6,240 nt of DNA from Sphingomonadales bacterium (lineage in GTDB: Bacteria; Pseudomonadota; Alphaproteobacteria; Sphingomonadales; Sphingomonadaceae). The stretch covers positions 1 through 6,240 of the forward strand of contig JANYCM010000050.1 of the NCBI GenBank assembly GCA_025360285.1, read 5' to 3'. This document shows positions 1-5,522 of the stretch, in pieces; the first letter of the stretch is position 1; every line of letters begins with the position of its first letter. Under the pieces are notes generated by a model. That model had not been told where the DNA came from, made no database searches, and saw nothing but the letters and a program-made list of their open reading frames with translations. The translations under genes and the position numbers were made by a program.

Positions 1-873
1 GGTAACCTCGGCCTCGACATGATGCTGCGCACCTGCACCATCCAGACCAACCTCGACTATGCGTCAGAGGCAGACATGGTGCTGAAATTCCGGGTCAGCA
101 TGGCGCTGCAACCGCTGGCCACCGCACTGTTTGCCAATTCGCCCTTTACCGAAGGCAAGCCGAACGGCTTCAAATCCTTCCGCAGCCATATCTGGACCGA
201 TACCGACCCGGCGCGCACCGGCACCTTGCCGTTCGTCTTTGAAGATGGCTTCGGCTTTGAACGCTACACCGATTATGCCCTCGATGTGCCGATGTACTTT
301 GTCTATCGCCAGGGCAAATATATCGATGCGGCGGGCCTCAGCTTCCGCGATTTCATCGACGGCAAATTGAGTGTGCTGCCCGGTGAAAAGCCCAAAATCG
401 GTGACTGGAAGGACCATCTTTCCACGGCTTTTCCCGAGGTGCGTCTGAAGGGCTATCTCGAAATGCGCGGTGCCGATGGCGGGCGCTGGGATCGCATCTG
501 CGCGCTGCCGGCCTTCTGGGTCGGGCTGCTCTATGATGACGTGGCGCTGGATGCCGCCTGGGACCTTGTCAAGCACTGGAGCCCGGCCGACCATGACCGG
601 CTGCGTGCCGAAGTCCCGCGGCTCGCCCTGCAGGCGGCCAGCCCCAATGGCGGCACGCTGCAGGATTTGGCGAAACAGGTGCTCGCCATCGCCGACGCCG
701 GGCTGGCGCGGCGTGCCCGCCATAACCGCATGGGTGATACCGAACAGGGATTCCTAAACCCGCTGCGTGAAATCGCGGCGAGTGGCCTGACCAATGCCGA
801 CCGGATGCTTTCGCTGTATAATGGGGCCTGGGGCGGCGATGTGGCGAACGTCTATGCGGCGGAGAGCTATTGA
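1..873 (+). CDS. gshA: Glutamate--cysteine ligase, C-terminal part (5' end outside window)
   Basis: Cytoplasmic ATP-dependent ligase that joins L-glutamate to L-cysteine, the first step of glutathione synthesis. The frame is already open at base 1 (GNLGLD precedes the first Met pair), so the Met codons at 19 and 22 are internal. The 290 visible residues carry blocks I recognise from the plant/alphaproteobacterial-type enzyme (GCS2 superfamily): MLRTCTIQTNLDYASEADMV, ALFANSPF, GFKSFRSHIWTDTDP, DGFGFERYTDYALDVPMYF, LSTAFPEVRLKGYLEMRGAD and CALPAFWVGLLYDD. Family members are about 455 residues (established knowledge), so roughly the first third is missing at the edge. The frame ends in TGA at 871-873, seven bases before a strong stem-loop, and converges with the small gene on the other strand. 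No frameshift or missing block is seen. Identity is near certain; the exact N-terminus cannot be seen. Confidence 0.95.
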   Translation, partial: GNLGLDMMLRTCTIQTNLDYASEADMVLKFRVSMALQPLATALFANSPFTEGKPNGFKSFRSHIWTDTDPARTGTLPFVFEDGFGFERYTDYALDVPMYFVYRQGKYIDAAGLSFRDFIDGKLSVLPGEKPKIGDWKDHLSTAFPEVRLKGYLEMRGADGGRWDRICALPAFWVGLLYDDVALDAAWDLVKHWSPADHDRLRAEVPRLALQAASPNGGTLQDLAKQVLAIADAGLARRARHNRMGDTEQGFLNPLREIAASGLTNADRMLSLYNGAWGGDVANVYAAESY

Positions 874-879
874 CCCGAC

Positions 880-911
880 TTCGGCAGGCCAGCGCTTGCT
901 GACCTGCCGAA
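880..911. terminator. Stem-loop between convergent genes, probable bidirectional terminator
   Basis: TTCGGCAGGCCAGC (880-893) and GCTGACCTGCCGAA (898-911) form a 14-bp stem with a 4-base loop. There is one C-A mismatch on the + transcript; on the - transcript the same position is a U-G wobble, so the stem is complete. It lies between the stop codons of gshA (873) and the small secreted gene (922). There is no real T tract after either arm, only AATT on the + side, so termination activity is inferred from position and stem strength. Confidence 0.6.
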
Positions 912-921
912 TTGGCGCGGC

Positions 922-1182
922 CTAGCGGTAACGCCAGCCGTTATGGTGGCGATAACGGTGCTGGTAATAGCGGCGACCATCCCAGTAACCGCGACCGGCA
1001 TAGAAATTGCCGATAACAAGGCGGCCGGGGCCAACGACGACCGCACCGGGGCCACCAATGACGCGGCAATGGCCGTGCGGTCCGCGCGCCATGCCGCGGC
1101 CGCAGCCGTCACGCGCCTCGGCAACCGATGCCGTGCCGGCCATCACGCCAACGGCAATGGCGATAGCGACAAATGTCTTCAT
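922..1182 (-). CDS. Small secreted Gly/Arg/His-rich protein with a GCGRG...HCR motif
   Basis: An 86-residue protein. Residues 1-22 are a clean Sec signal peptide (MKTF, a hydrophobic AIAIAVGVMAG core, then a VAEA cleavage site), so the mature part of about 64 residues is exported. It starts with RDGCGRGMARGPHGHCR, a two-cysteine, glycine- and basic-rich pattern I have seen in many small alphaproteobacterial exported proteins of unknown function. The C-terminus is rich in Tyr, Arg and His and ends HHNGWRYR. Two ATGs stand in tandem (1183-1185 and 1180-1182). The Shine-Dalgarno AGGGAG lies 3 bases before the first and 6 before the second, so I chose the second; the first would add one Met. The stop is TAG. 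The two cysteines could form a disulfide in the periplasm. The function is not known and I assign none. The signal peptide and ribosome site argue that the gene is real. Confidence 0.68.
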   Translation of the reverse strand: MKTFVAIAIAVGVMAGTASVAEARDGCGRGMARGPHGHCRVIGGPGAVVVGPGRLVIGNFYAGRGYWDGRRYYQHRYRHHNGWRYR

Positions 1183-1227
1183 CATGATCTCCCTACGCTT
1201 ACAACGCCCTTGCGGGCCAATCCTGCC

Positions 1228-1258
1228 TGAACGGCGTGCACTGAACGCCGATTGAACG
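1228..1258. promoter_or_regulatory. Three TGAACG direct repeats upstream of the small secreted gene
   Basis: TGAACG occurs at 1228-1233, 1242-1247 and 1253-1258, with 14 and 11 bases between starts. On the gene's own strand these read CGTTCA and lie about 46 to 76 bases upstream of its start. Tandem sites near one helical turn apart are typical of winged-helix response regulators (general knowledge). I cannot name the regulator, and no clear -10 box at proper spacing is visible. Confidence 0.35.
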
Positions 1259-1342
1259 ACGGGCGTTCCCGCAGCATGGCCTGACCGGCAGAAAAGTGCG
1301 GCAGGCGGTCGGGTGCGCCCGCCCCCGCCCCGCCGTCCGCTG

Positions 1343-1373
1343 TTGCCATTTGGCAGCTTTGTGGCTATGTAAT
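1343..1373 (+). promoter_or_regulatory. Predicted promoter of the toxin-antitoxin operon, near-leaderless
   Basis: The -35 candidate is TTGCCA (1343-1348, 5 of 6 to consensus). After a 17-base spacer comes TATGTA (1366-1371); a shifted alternative is TGTAAT (1368-1373), 5 of 6 but with a 19-base spacer. Either would start transcription at about 1378-1380, on or next to the antitoxin ATG at 1379. No Shine-Dalgarno precedes that ATG, which fits a leaderless mRNA. The start site is inferred. Confidence 0.5.
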
Positions 1374-1384
1374 GCCATATGGCT
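1344..1384. promoter_or_regulatory. Paired palindromic operator sites of the toxin-antitoxin operon
   Basis: Two similar palindromes are visible: TGCCATTTGGCA (1344-1355) and TGCCATATGGCT (1373-1384, with the inner ten bases perfectly symmetric). Their centres are 29 bases apart. Extra half-sites stand at 1362-1366 (TGGCT) between them. The left site overlaps the -35 box; the right one covers the expected transcription start and the ATG. Antitoxins with an Xre-type helix-turn-helix usually repress their own operon, so these are the likely binding sites (inference). Confidence 0.6.
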
Positions 1385-1801
1385 ACTCAGTTTCAGCTTC
1401 GCCCGGTCAACACGACCGCGCCGGATTTCACCCCCGATCCGGTCAGCGATGCCGAAGCTGGCGCCATGCTGCGCGCTGCGGTGCAATTGTTCGGCAAATG
1501 GGGGCTGACCGATGACCAGGCGGCGGTGCTGCTCGATCTGCCGCTGCGCACCTATCGGCGCTGGAAGGCCGGGGATGCCGGCCGGCTGGATCGCGATACA
1601 CGGGCCCGCCTGTCGAACCTGATGGGCATCCACAAGGCGCTGCGGCTGATCTTCCGCGAGGCCGAACGCGGTTATCGCTGGATCGCGGCGCCCAATGCGG
1701 CGTTCGGCGGTGCCGCGGCCCTGCAGATCATGCTCGGCGGCGAATTGACCGATCTGATGCGCGTGCGCCGCTATCTGGATGCGGAGCGCGGCGGCTGGTG
1801 A
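1379..1801 (+). CDS. Xre/MbcA/ParS-type antitoxin (DUF2384), partner of the RES toxin
   Basis: A 140-residue cytoplasmic antitoxin. Residues about 27-65 form a helix-turn-helix of the Xre-like kind (DDQAAVLLDLPLRTYRRWKAG), expected to bind the operator sites around the start codon. Residues about 78-140 are the toxin-binding domain (DUF2384/MbcA-ParS-Xre): NLMGIHKALRLIF, then WIAAPNAAFGG, then IMLGGELTDLMRVRRYLDAE. In known pairs this C-terminal part blocks the toxin's active-site cleft. The length is normal for the family. The ATG at 1379 has no ribosome site but sits where transcription probably begins. The TGA at 1799-1801 overlaps the toxin's GTG start by four bases (GTGA), so toxin translation is probably coupled to antitoxin translation. 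Family and pairing are very secure; autoregulation is inferred from the domain and the palindromes. Confidence 0.94.
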   Translation: MATQFQLRPVNTTAPDFTPDPVSDAEAGAMLRAAVQLFGKWGLTDDQAAVLLDLPLRTYRRWKAGDAGRLDRDTRARLSNLMGIHKALRLIFREAERGYRWIAAPNAAFGGAAALQIMLGGELTDLMRVRRYLDAERGGW

Positions 1802-2496
1802 AACCGCCGCTCGCGCGGGTCGATTGGCCCGCCGCCGTCCGCATCATCCGCAGCATCCACCCGCCGATTGATCTGTTCGAGGATATTGCCGATCCCGCCG
1901 ACTGGCCGCTGCTGCTCGCTGCCGAGGCCAAGACCAATCCGCGGCTGATGGCCGGGCTGGGGCAACTCGACCTGGTGCCGGAAGGTCGCCGCGCCGGCGG
2001 GCCGGGTTCATCCTGGCTGATGGCGCCTTTCACCCATGCCAGCCCCGACCGGCCAGGGCGCTTTCATGACGGCAGCTTTGGCGCGCTATATGCCGGCAAC
2101 CGCTTCGAGGTGGCGCTGTTCGAAACCATCCACCACCATGGCCGCTTCATGGCCGCGACCGGCGAGGCACCGGGCTGGACGTCGCAATTCCGCGAACTGG
2201 TCATGGTCGTCGGCGCGCGGCTGACCGATCTGCGCGGCCCCGGCACGGATCCTGCGCTGCTTGATCCGGACGATCACGCCCCCGGCCAGGCGCTGGCCCG
2301 CACCCTGCGCGCCGGCGGCGGCAATGGCCTGGTCTATCCCAGCGTGCGCTGGCCGGCGGGCCAGGCGGTGGCGCTGTTCTACCCCGATCTGGCGCGGCAA
2401 CCGGTGCAGGGCCGCCACCTCGATTATCATTGGGATGGTGAACGCGTCGATCTGTACCGCGATGCCGGATCGGGCCAGGTGGTACGGATCGGCTGA
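1798..2496 (+). CDS. RES-domain toxin (NAD-dependent/ADP-ribosyltransferase-like fold)
   Basis: A 232-residue toxin. The RES family is named for conserved Arg, Glu and Ser; the likely counterparts here are Arg88 (PGRF), Glu109 (EVALFET) and Ser182 (GLVYPSVR), with Tyr98 in GALYAGNRFE. Characterised relatives attack NAD+ (MbcT of Mycobacterium tuberculosis is an NAD+ phosphorylase; Pseudomonas putida Res depletes NAD+), while ParT of a Sphingobium strain ADP-ribosylates phosphoribosyl pyrophosphate synthetase. Which chemistry applies here cannot be read from the sequence. The protein has roughly 75 residues before the core, with no signal peptide or membrane segment. It starts with GTG at 1798, overlapping the antitoxin stop; a GGAG at 1783-1786 lies 11 bases upstream, so the ribosome site is weak and coupling is likely. 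All key residues are present, so it should be active. It ends 3 bases from the stop of convergent rlmB. Confidence 0.93.
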   Translation: MKPPLARVDWPAAVRIIRSIHPPIDLFEDIADPADWPLLLAAEAKTNPRLMAGLGQLDLVPEGRRAGGPGSSWLMAPFTHASPDRPGRFHDGSFGALYAGNRFEVALFETIHHHGRFMAATGEAPGWTSQFRELVMVVGARLTDLRGPGTDPALLDPDDHAPGQALARTLRAGGGNGLVYPSVRWPAGQAVALFYPDLARQPVQGRHLDYHWDGERVDLYRDAGSGQVVRIG

Positions 2497-2499
2497 CGG

Positions 2500-3261
2500 C
2501 TACAGCTCCCGCCGCGCCGCCGCATACAGCGCGATCGCCGCCGCATTCGACACGTTCAAACTCTCCATCGCCGCCGCAATCGGCAGCCTGGCGAGCTGAT
2601 CGCAGCGTTCACGCGTCAACGCCCGCATGCCATCGCCTTCGGCGCCCAGCACCAGGCAAGGCTGGGTTTTGGCGAGGGCGCCTTCCAGGTCAGCCGCGGC
2701 CTCTCCGTCCAGCCCGATGCGCCAGAAGCCGGCTTCACCAATCTCGTCGAGCGCGCGGGCCAGATTGACCACCCGGCACCAGGGCAAAATCTCCAGCGCC
2801 CCCGACGCCGATCGTGCCAGCACCCCCGATTCGCCTGGCGCATGGCGGTCCTGCGTCACCAGCGCCCGGGCATTGAAGGCGGCGGCGGACCGCATGATGG
2901 CGCCGACATTGTGCGGATCGGTAACCTGATCGAGCACGATGATCGGCCGGTTCGCGCCATCCTGGGCGGCATTGGCCAGCACATCGCCAAGCCACACCGA
3001 TTCGAGCGGTTCGACTTCCAGCACAAAGCCCTGGTGGGGCGCATCGGTAGGCACCAGCCGGCCCAGATCATGGTCATCGCCGAACTGCACGGCGAGGCCC
3101 TTGGGGATCACCACTGTCTTCGCCGTCGCCGGCGTCAGGTGCAGCTTGCGGAAGACACGTTCGGGGTTGTCCAGCGCCGCAAACACGGCGTGACGGCCAT
3201 AAAGGCGCGGATAGGGGCTTTTCTGCCCGGCGAGCGGTTTTGGATGTGGTCTGCGTCCCAT
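2500..3261 (-). CDS. rlmB: 23S rRNA (guanosine-2'-O-)-methyltransferase RlmB, TrmH/SpoU family
   Basis: A 253-residue SPOUT (trefoil-knot) methyltransferase that uses S-adenosylmethionine to methylate the ribose of G2251 (E. coli numbering) in the peptidyl-transferase P loop of 23S rRNA. Residues about 18-85 are the small substrate-binding domain (LYGRHAVFAALDNPERVFRK). The catalytic domain shows all three SpoU motifs: LDQVTDPHNVGAIMRSAAAF (110-129, with Asn118 and the general Arg124), LVLGAEGDGM (203-212) and MESLNVSNAAAIALY (232-246). The basic N-terminus (GRRPHPKPLAGQK) is a usual lead for RNA binding. Start ATG at 3259-3261; no good Shine-Dalgarno is visible. The product TrmH has a related fold, but the N-terminal domain and motif spelling favour RlmB. 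Upstream on the same strand are a long inverted repeat and tRNA-Tyr, so read-through from the tRNA promoter is possible. Confidence 0.94.
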   Translation of the reverse strand: MGRRPHPKPLAGQKSPYPRLYGRHAVFAALDNPERVFRKLHLTPATAKTVVIPKGLAVQFGDDHDLGRLVPTDAPHQGFVLEVEPLESVWLGDVLANAAQDGANRPIIVLDQVTDPHNVGAIMRSAAAFNARALVTQDRHAPGESGVLARSASGALEILPWCRVVNLARALDEIGEAGFWRIGLDGEAAADLEGALAKTQPCLVLGAEGDGMRALTRERCDQLARLPIAAAMESLNVSNAAAIALYAAARREL

Positions 3262-3304
3262 GGCGGCGGCTTAGCGGGTTCGGTAGGGGCTGTCATGTGG
3301 ATGT

Positions 3305-3409
3305 GCTGAACGGCACCAGCCCGCGCCCCCGCCCTGCCACCCAACGAGAGTATCCTAAATGGGTGGCCGGCCAAAGACGGGTTTGCGGCGCGGGCTGGTG
3401 CCGTTCAGC
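3305..3409. repeat. Long inverted repeat (perfect 23-base arms) between tRNA-Tyr and rlmB
   Basis: The arm at 3305-3327 (begins GCTGAACGGCACC) is the exact reverse complement of the arm at 3387-3409 (ends GGTGCCGTTCAGC). The 59-base interior can fold further: CCCG (3328-3331) with CGGG (3378-3381), and CCACCCA (3337-3343) with TGGGTGG (3360-3366), leaving a 16-base AT-richer loop. It is not followed by a T tract on either strand, so it is not a classic terminator. It could be a dispersed palindromic element, a structured leader of rlmB or a processing site. No coding frame through it is convincing. The repeat itself is certain; its role is unknown. Confidence 0.85.
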
Positions 3410-3434
3410 GACGCTGCAAAAACCATCAGACACG

Positions 3435-3520
3435 TGGTGGAGGGGGTTGGATTTGAACCAACGTAGGGAAAACCCGGCAGATTTACAGTCTGCTGCCATT
3501 GACCGCTCGGCCACCCCTCC
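3435..3520 (-). tRNA. tRNA-Tyr (anticodon GTA)
   Basis: The 5' end is at 3520. Acceptor arms GGAGGGG and CCCCTCC pair perfectly; the D arm is GCC/GGC, the anticodon stem is GCAGA/TCTGC around the loop CTGTAAA, and the anticodon GTA is read from 3484-3486. A long variable arm (about CGGGTTTTCCCTACG) marks it as class II, as expected for bacterial tRNA-Tyr. The T arm is GTTGG/CCAAC with TTCAAAT. The discriminator is A and the 3' CCA is encoded (3435-3437). A T5 run on the tRNA strand (3418-3422) follows about 12 bases after the CCA and may help end the transcript. Confidence 0.98.
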
Positions 3521-3544
3521 AGGGACACGCCGCGGAGAGCGGGC

Positions 3545-3573
3545 CTAGTGGCCAATGGCGGCGGCCGTGTCAA
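3545..3573 (-). promoter_or_regulatory. Candidate tRNA-Tyr promoter
   Basis: On the - strand a perfect TTGACA (3573-3568) is followed after 17 bases by CACTAG (3550-3545), a poor -10 match. Transcription would start near 3538, giving a leader of some 18 bases before the tRNA. A strong -35 with a weak -10 is common in GC-rich alphaproteobacteria. The -35 is clear; the -10 is uncertain. Confidence 0.42.
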
Positions 3574-3610
3574 TGAACCTTTCAATGAGGTCTTCAGGCC
3601 GCGCGCCGAT

Positions 3611-4669
3611 TCAGCTGCGATCCGGCACCACCCGGTCGCGCCCCAGCCGCTTGGCGGTGTACAGCGCCCGGTCGGCGCGTTCGATCAGCGTGTCGCAACT
3701 GTCATCGGCCCGGTCACCGGCGACCCCGGCCGAAAAGCTGACGCGGCCCATGCTCGATCCGTCGCTGGTGTTGCGGATGATCTGGCTGGCGAGTTCGGCG
3801 CGGGCGCGGTCTATCATCGCCGCCGCGGCCCCCATGTCCTGCCCCGGCAACATGGCGACAAATTCTTCGCCGCCCAGCCGGCCGACGATGCCGCCCTTGC
3901 CGGCAATGCGATCGGCAACATGGCGGGCGACAAAGCGCAGCACTTCATCGCCCAGCGCATGGCCAAAACGATCATTGAAGCGCTTGAAATGGTCGATATC
4001 GATCATCGCGACGGCCAGCGGCAGGGTATCACCCCGGCATTCGCCCTGGATGCGCGCCAGCGCCTCGAAGGTGCCGCGGCGGTTGAGCATCCCGGTCAAC
4101 TGGTCGGTGATCGCGGCGCGTTCGGCGGCGCCCAATTTGTCGGACAGCGCCTTGGCCTCGGTCGCCGCCATGGCCAGTTCGCTTTCCAGCCGGGCGTTGG
4201 CCGCCTGCATCGTCGCGGTCGCGGCGCCCAGTTGTTCCAGCAAGGCGGCTAGCCCGGCGGCATCCAGCGGCGCCGCCAGCCGCGCCCCGCCGTCGGCAAT
4301 GGCGCGGCCATAATCGGCAAGGTCGGTGCGCCCGGCCTCGATCCGCAGGGTCAGCGCCTCGGCCTGATCATGCGCGGCTTCGACCAGCGCCGCCACTTCC
4401 TGCTGGCCGACATCGCCGCAATGCGCCCGGCGCAGTGCCGCCACCTGCGCCAGATCAAATTCGCCGAGCGTGATGGCGGTATCGACGGCCAGCGACAGGT
4501 CATGATCCTCATCGCGGACATAACGCCACAACAGGTCATAGACATCGGGAACGGGGGGCAGCGCCGTCAGCACCAGCAGGCCGCGAATCTGGTCGTACAG
4601 GGCCAGCGGCCCCGATAATGGCGGCGCACCCTGCACCAAAGCCGCCAACTGCCCGTCATGTGCCGTCAT
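3611..4669 (-). CDS. Diguanylate cyclase, soluble, GGDEF domain with GGEEF active site
   Basis: A 352-residue protein that should condense two GTP into cyclic di-GMP, the messenger controlling motility and attachment. Residues about 1-150 form an unnamed helical N-terminal region (PPVPDVYDLLWRYVRDEDHD) seen in other alphaproteobacterial cyclases; about 155-185 looks like an Ala-rich coiled linker. The GGDEF domain runs from about 189 to the end: DQLTGMLNRRG, the metal-binding DIDHFKRFND (224-233), FGHALGDEVLR, GGEEF (266-270), SFSAGVA and ADRALYTAKRLGRDRV. The upstream RxxD inhibitory site is replaced by Gly-x-x-Gly (257-260), so product feedback should be lost. No membrane segment or signal peptide. 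GGAGG (4680-4676) lies 3 bases before one ATG (4672) and 6 before the next (4669); I chose the latter. An upstream in-frame GTG at 4747 is less likely. Divergent from the PEP-CTERM gene. Confidence 0.93.
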   Translation of the reverse strand: MTAHDGQLAALVQGAPPLSGPLALYDQIRGLLVLTALPPVPDVYDLLWRYVRDEDHDLSLAVDTAITLGEFDLAQVAALRRAHCGDVGQQEVAALVEAAHDQAEALTLRIEAGRTDLADYGRAIADGGARLAAPLDAAGLAALLEQLGAATATMQAANARLESELAMAATEAKALSDKLGAAERAAITDQLTGMLNRRGTFEALARIQGECRGDTLPLAVAMIDIDHFKRFNDRFGHALGDEVLRFVARHVADRIAGKGGIVGRLGGEEFVAMLPGQDMGAAAAMIDRARAELASQIIRNTSDGSSMGRVSFSAGVAGDRADDSCDTLIERADRALYTAKRLGRDRVVPDRS

Positions 4670-4764
4670 CATCACCCTCCGTTCCGATGCAGGATGAAAC
4701 GGCACGGCGGCGGAAAGGGTTAACCACGGCCAGCCATCGCCGATCACCAGTCATCGGCACGGTT

Positions 4765-4792
4765 TTGCAGAATGCGGCGGTCATGCTATGTT
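4765..4792 (+). promoter_or_regulatory. Candidate promoter of the PEP-CTERM gene
   Basis: TTGCAG (4765-4770), a 16-base spacer and TATGTT (4787-4792, 4 of 6). Transcription would begin near 4799, giving a leader of about 20 bases that holds the Shine-Dalgarno GGGAG (4810-4814). This also argues against the in-frame ATG at 4788, which lies inside the -10 box. Confidence 0.45.
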
Positions 4793-4820
4793 CTTTGCCG
4801 GTGGGGAACGGGAGACAGGC

Positions 4821-5522
4821 ATGCGTGCACTGCTGTTCACGGCTTTGGCGTTGGCGGTGGCAACACCCGCGTCCGCGGCGATAATTTTTCAGCAAACGGT
4901 CACGGCATCGGGCGGCTTTGCCGAACTATATGATGCAGCGCCGGTTTCCGTGCCGCAAACTATGTGGGTCGGCGTCGATACCGGACAGATCACCTCGGCG
5001 TTTTGGGAAGTCTATGGTTCGGAAACCATATTGTGGTGGGACCCGATGGGGGCCGGTTTCGACATGGACGGTAATCCGATCCCGGCGATCACCGGCAATG
5101 ATTATTTCTATATTCCCGGCTGCATGTCGACGACCGGCGCGCCAACCTGCGGCGGCGGGCCGGTCCAGACGCTGCTGAAGGACAATGTCGTCCGCGCCAT
5201 CTTCCTGCCGCCGCACGACAGCAACAACTGTTCGCAGGTGTTCACCGGCAACACCGCCAACTGCGCGTTCTTCTATAGTTTCCAGGGGCCTGATTACGAT
5301 ATCATCGCCGCGGCCCCCGACGGCGGTGTGACCTTCACCTTCTATGACAGCAACCCCCTGGCCGGCGGCGTTCCGGAACCGGCAAGCTGGACGATGCTGA
5401 TTGCCGGGTTCGGCCTGGCCGGCGCCGCCCTGCGGCGCAGCCGCAAAAACACGGCATATGGACGTAGCCGCGTTGGAGCGGGTAGCGGGGATCGAACCCG
5501 CATCACAAGCTTGGAAGGCTAG
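4821..5522 (+). CDS. PEP-CTERM sorting domain-containing secreted protein
   Basis: A 233-residue exported protein. Residues 1-20 are a signal peptide (MRALLFTALALAVATPASA, cleavage near Ala20). The mature part is of unknown function and has two cysteine pairs, PGCMSTTGAPTC and NNCSQVFTGNTANC, which could form disulfides. At 184-206 comes the sorting tail: VPEPASW, a hydrophobic stretch TMLIAGFGLAGAAL, then RRSRK. In Gram-negative bacteria this tail is recognised by an exosortase, cleaved, and tied to surface or exopolysaccharide export; no exosortase is in the window. GGGAG (4810-4814) is 6 bases before the ATG at 4821, so I prefer it to the ATG at 4788. Oddly, the frame does not stop after the basic tail: the last 16 residues (from 218) are read from the antisense strand of tRNA-Gly and end in a TAG inside the tRNA. 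Those residues look accidental. Divergent from the cyclase gene. Confidence 0.88.
   Translation: MRALLFTALALAVATPASAAIIFQQTVTASGGFAELYDAAPVSVPQTMWVGVDTGQITSAFWEVYGSETILWWDPMGAGFDMDGNPIPAITGNDYFYIPGCMSTTGAPTCGGGPVQTLLKDNVVRAIFLPPHDSNNCSQVFTGNTANCAFFYSFQGPDYDIIAAAPDGGVTFTFYDSNPLAGGVPEPASWTMLIAGFGLAGAALRRSRKNTAYGRSRVGAGSGDRTRITSLEG

Noticed and set aside
64..723. Open frame of 219 codons on the - strand
   Set aside because: It lies entirely antisense to gshA, whose protein blocks are unmistakable; the frame is a by-product of GC-rich codon use.
867..1124. Open frames on both strands overlapping the small secreted gene
   Set aside because: They lack a signal peptide or ribosome site, while the chosen frame has a signal peptide, a well-placed AGGGAG and a recognisable motif.
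2842..3309. 155-codon + frame opposite rlmB
   Set aside because: Antisense to the conserved SpoU motifs of rlmB; composition is that of a mirrored frame.
3305..3409. The 23-base inverted repeat as insertion sequence ends
   Set aside because: The interior is only 59 bases with no transposase, and I see no flanking target duplication; a non-autonomous repeat remains possible but unproved.
3524..3571. Imperfect inverted repeat GACACGCCGC / GCGGCCGTGTC between the cyclase gene and tRNA-Tyr as a terminator
   Set aside because: The arms are short with a bulge, there is no T tract and it overlaps the likely tRNA promoter; too weak to list as a feature.
3240..3585. Open frames on both strands through the inverted repeat and tRNA-Tyr
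   Set aside because: They read through a tRNA and a perfect palindrome; phrases such as GLDLNQRRENP and GSNPTP are typical false translations of tRNA sequence.
3548..4313. Two + strand frames of 234 and 252 codons
   Set aside because: Both are antisense to the GGDEF gene, which has all catalytic motifs; neither shows a ribosome site or a recognisable domain.
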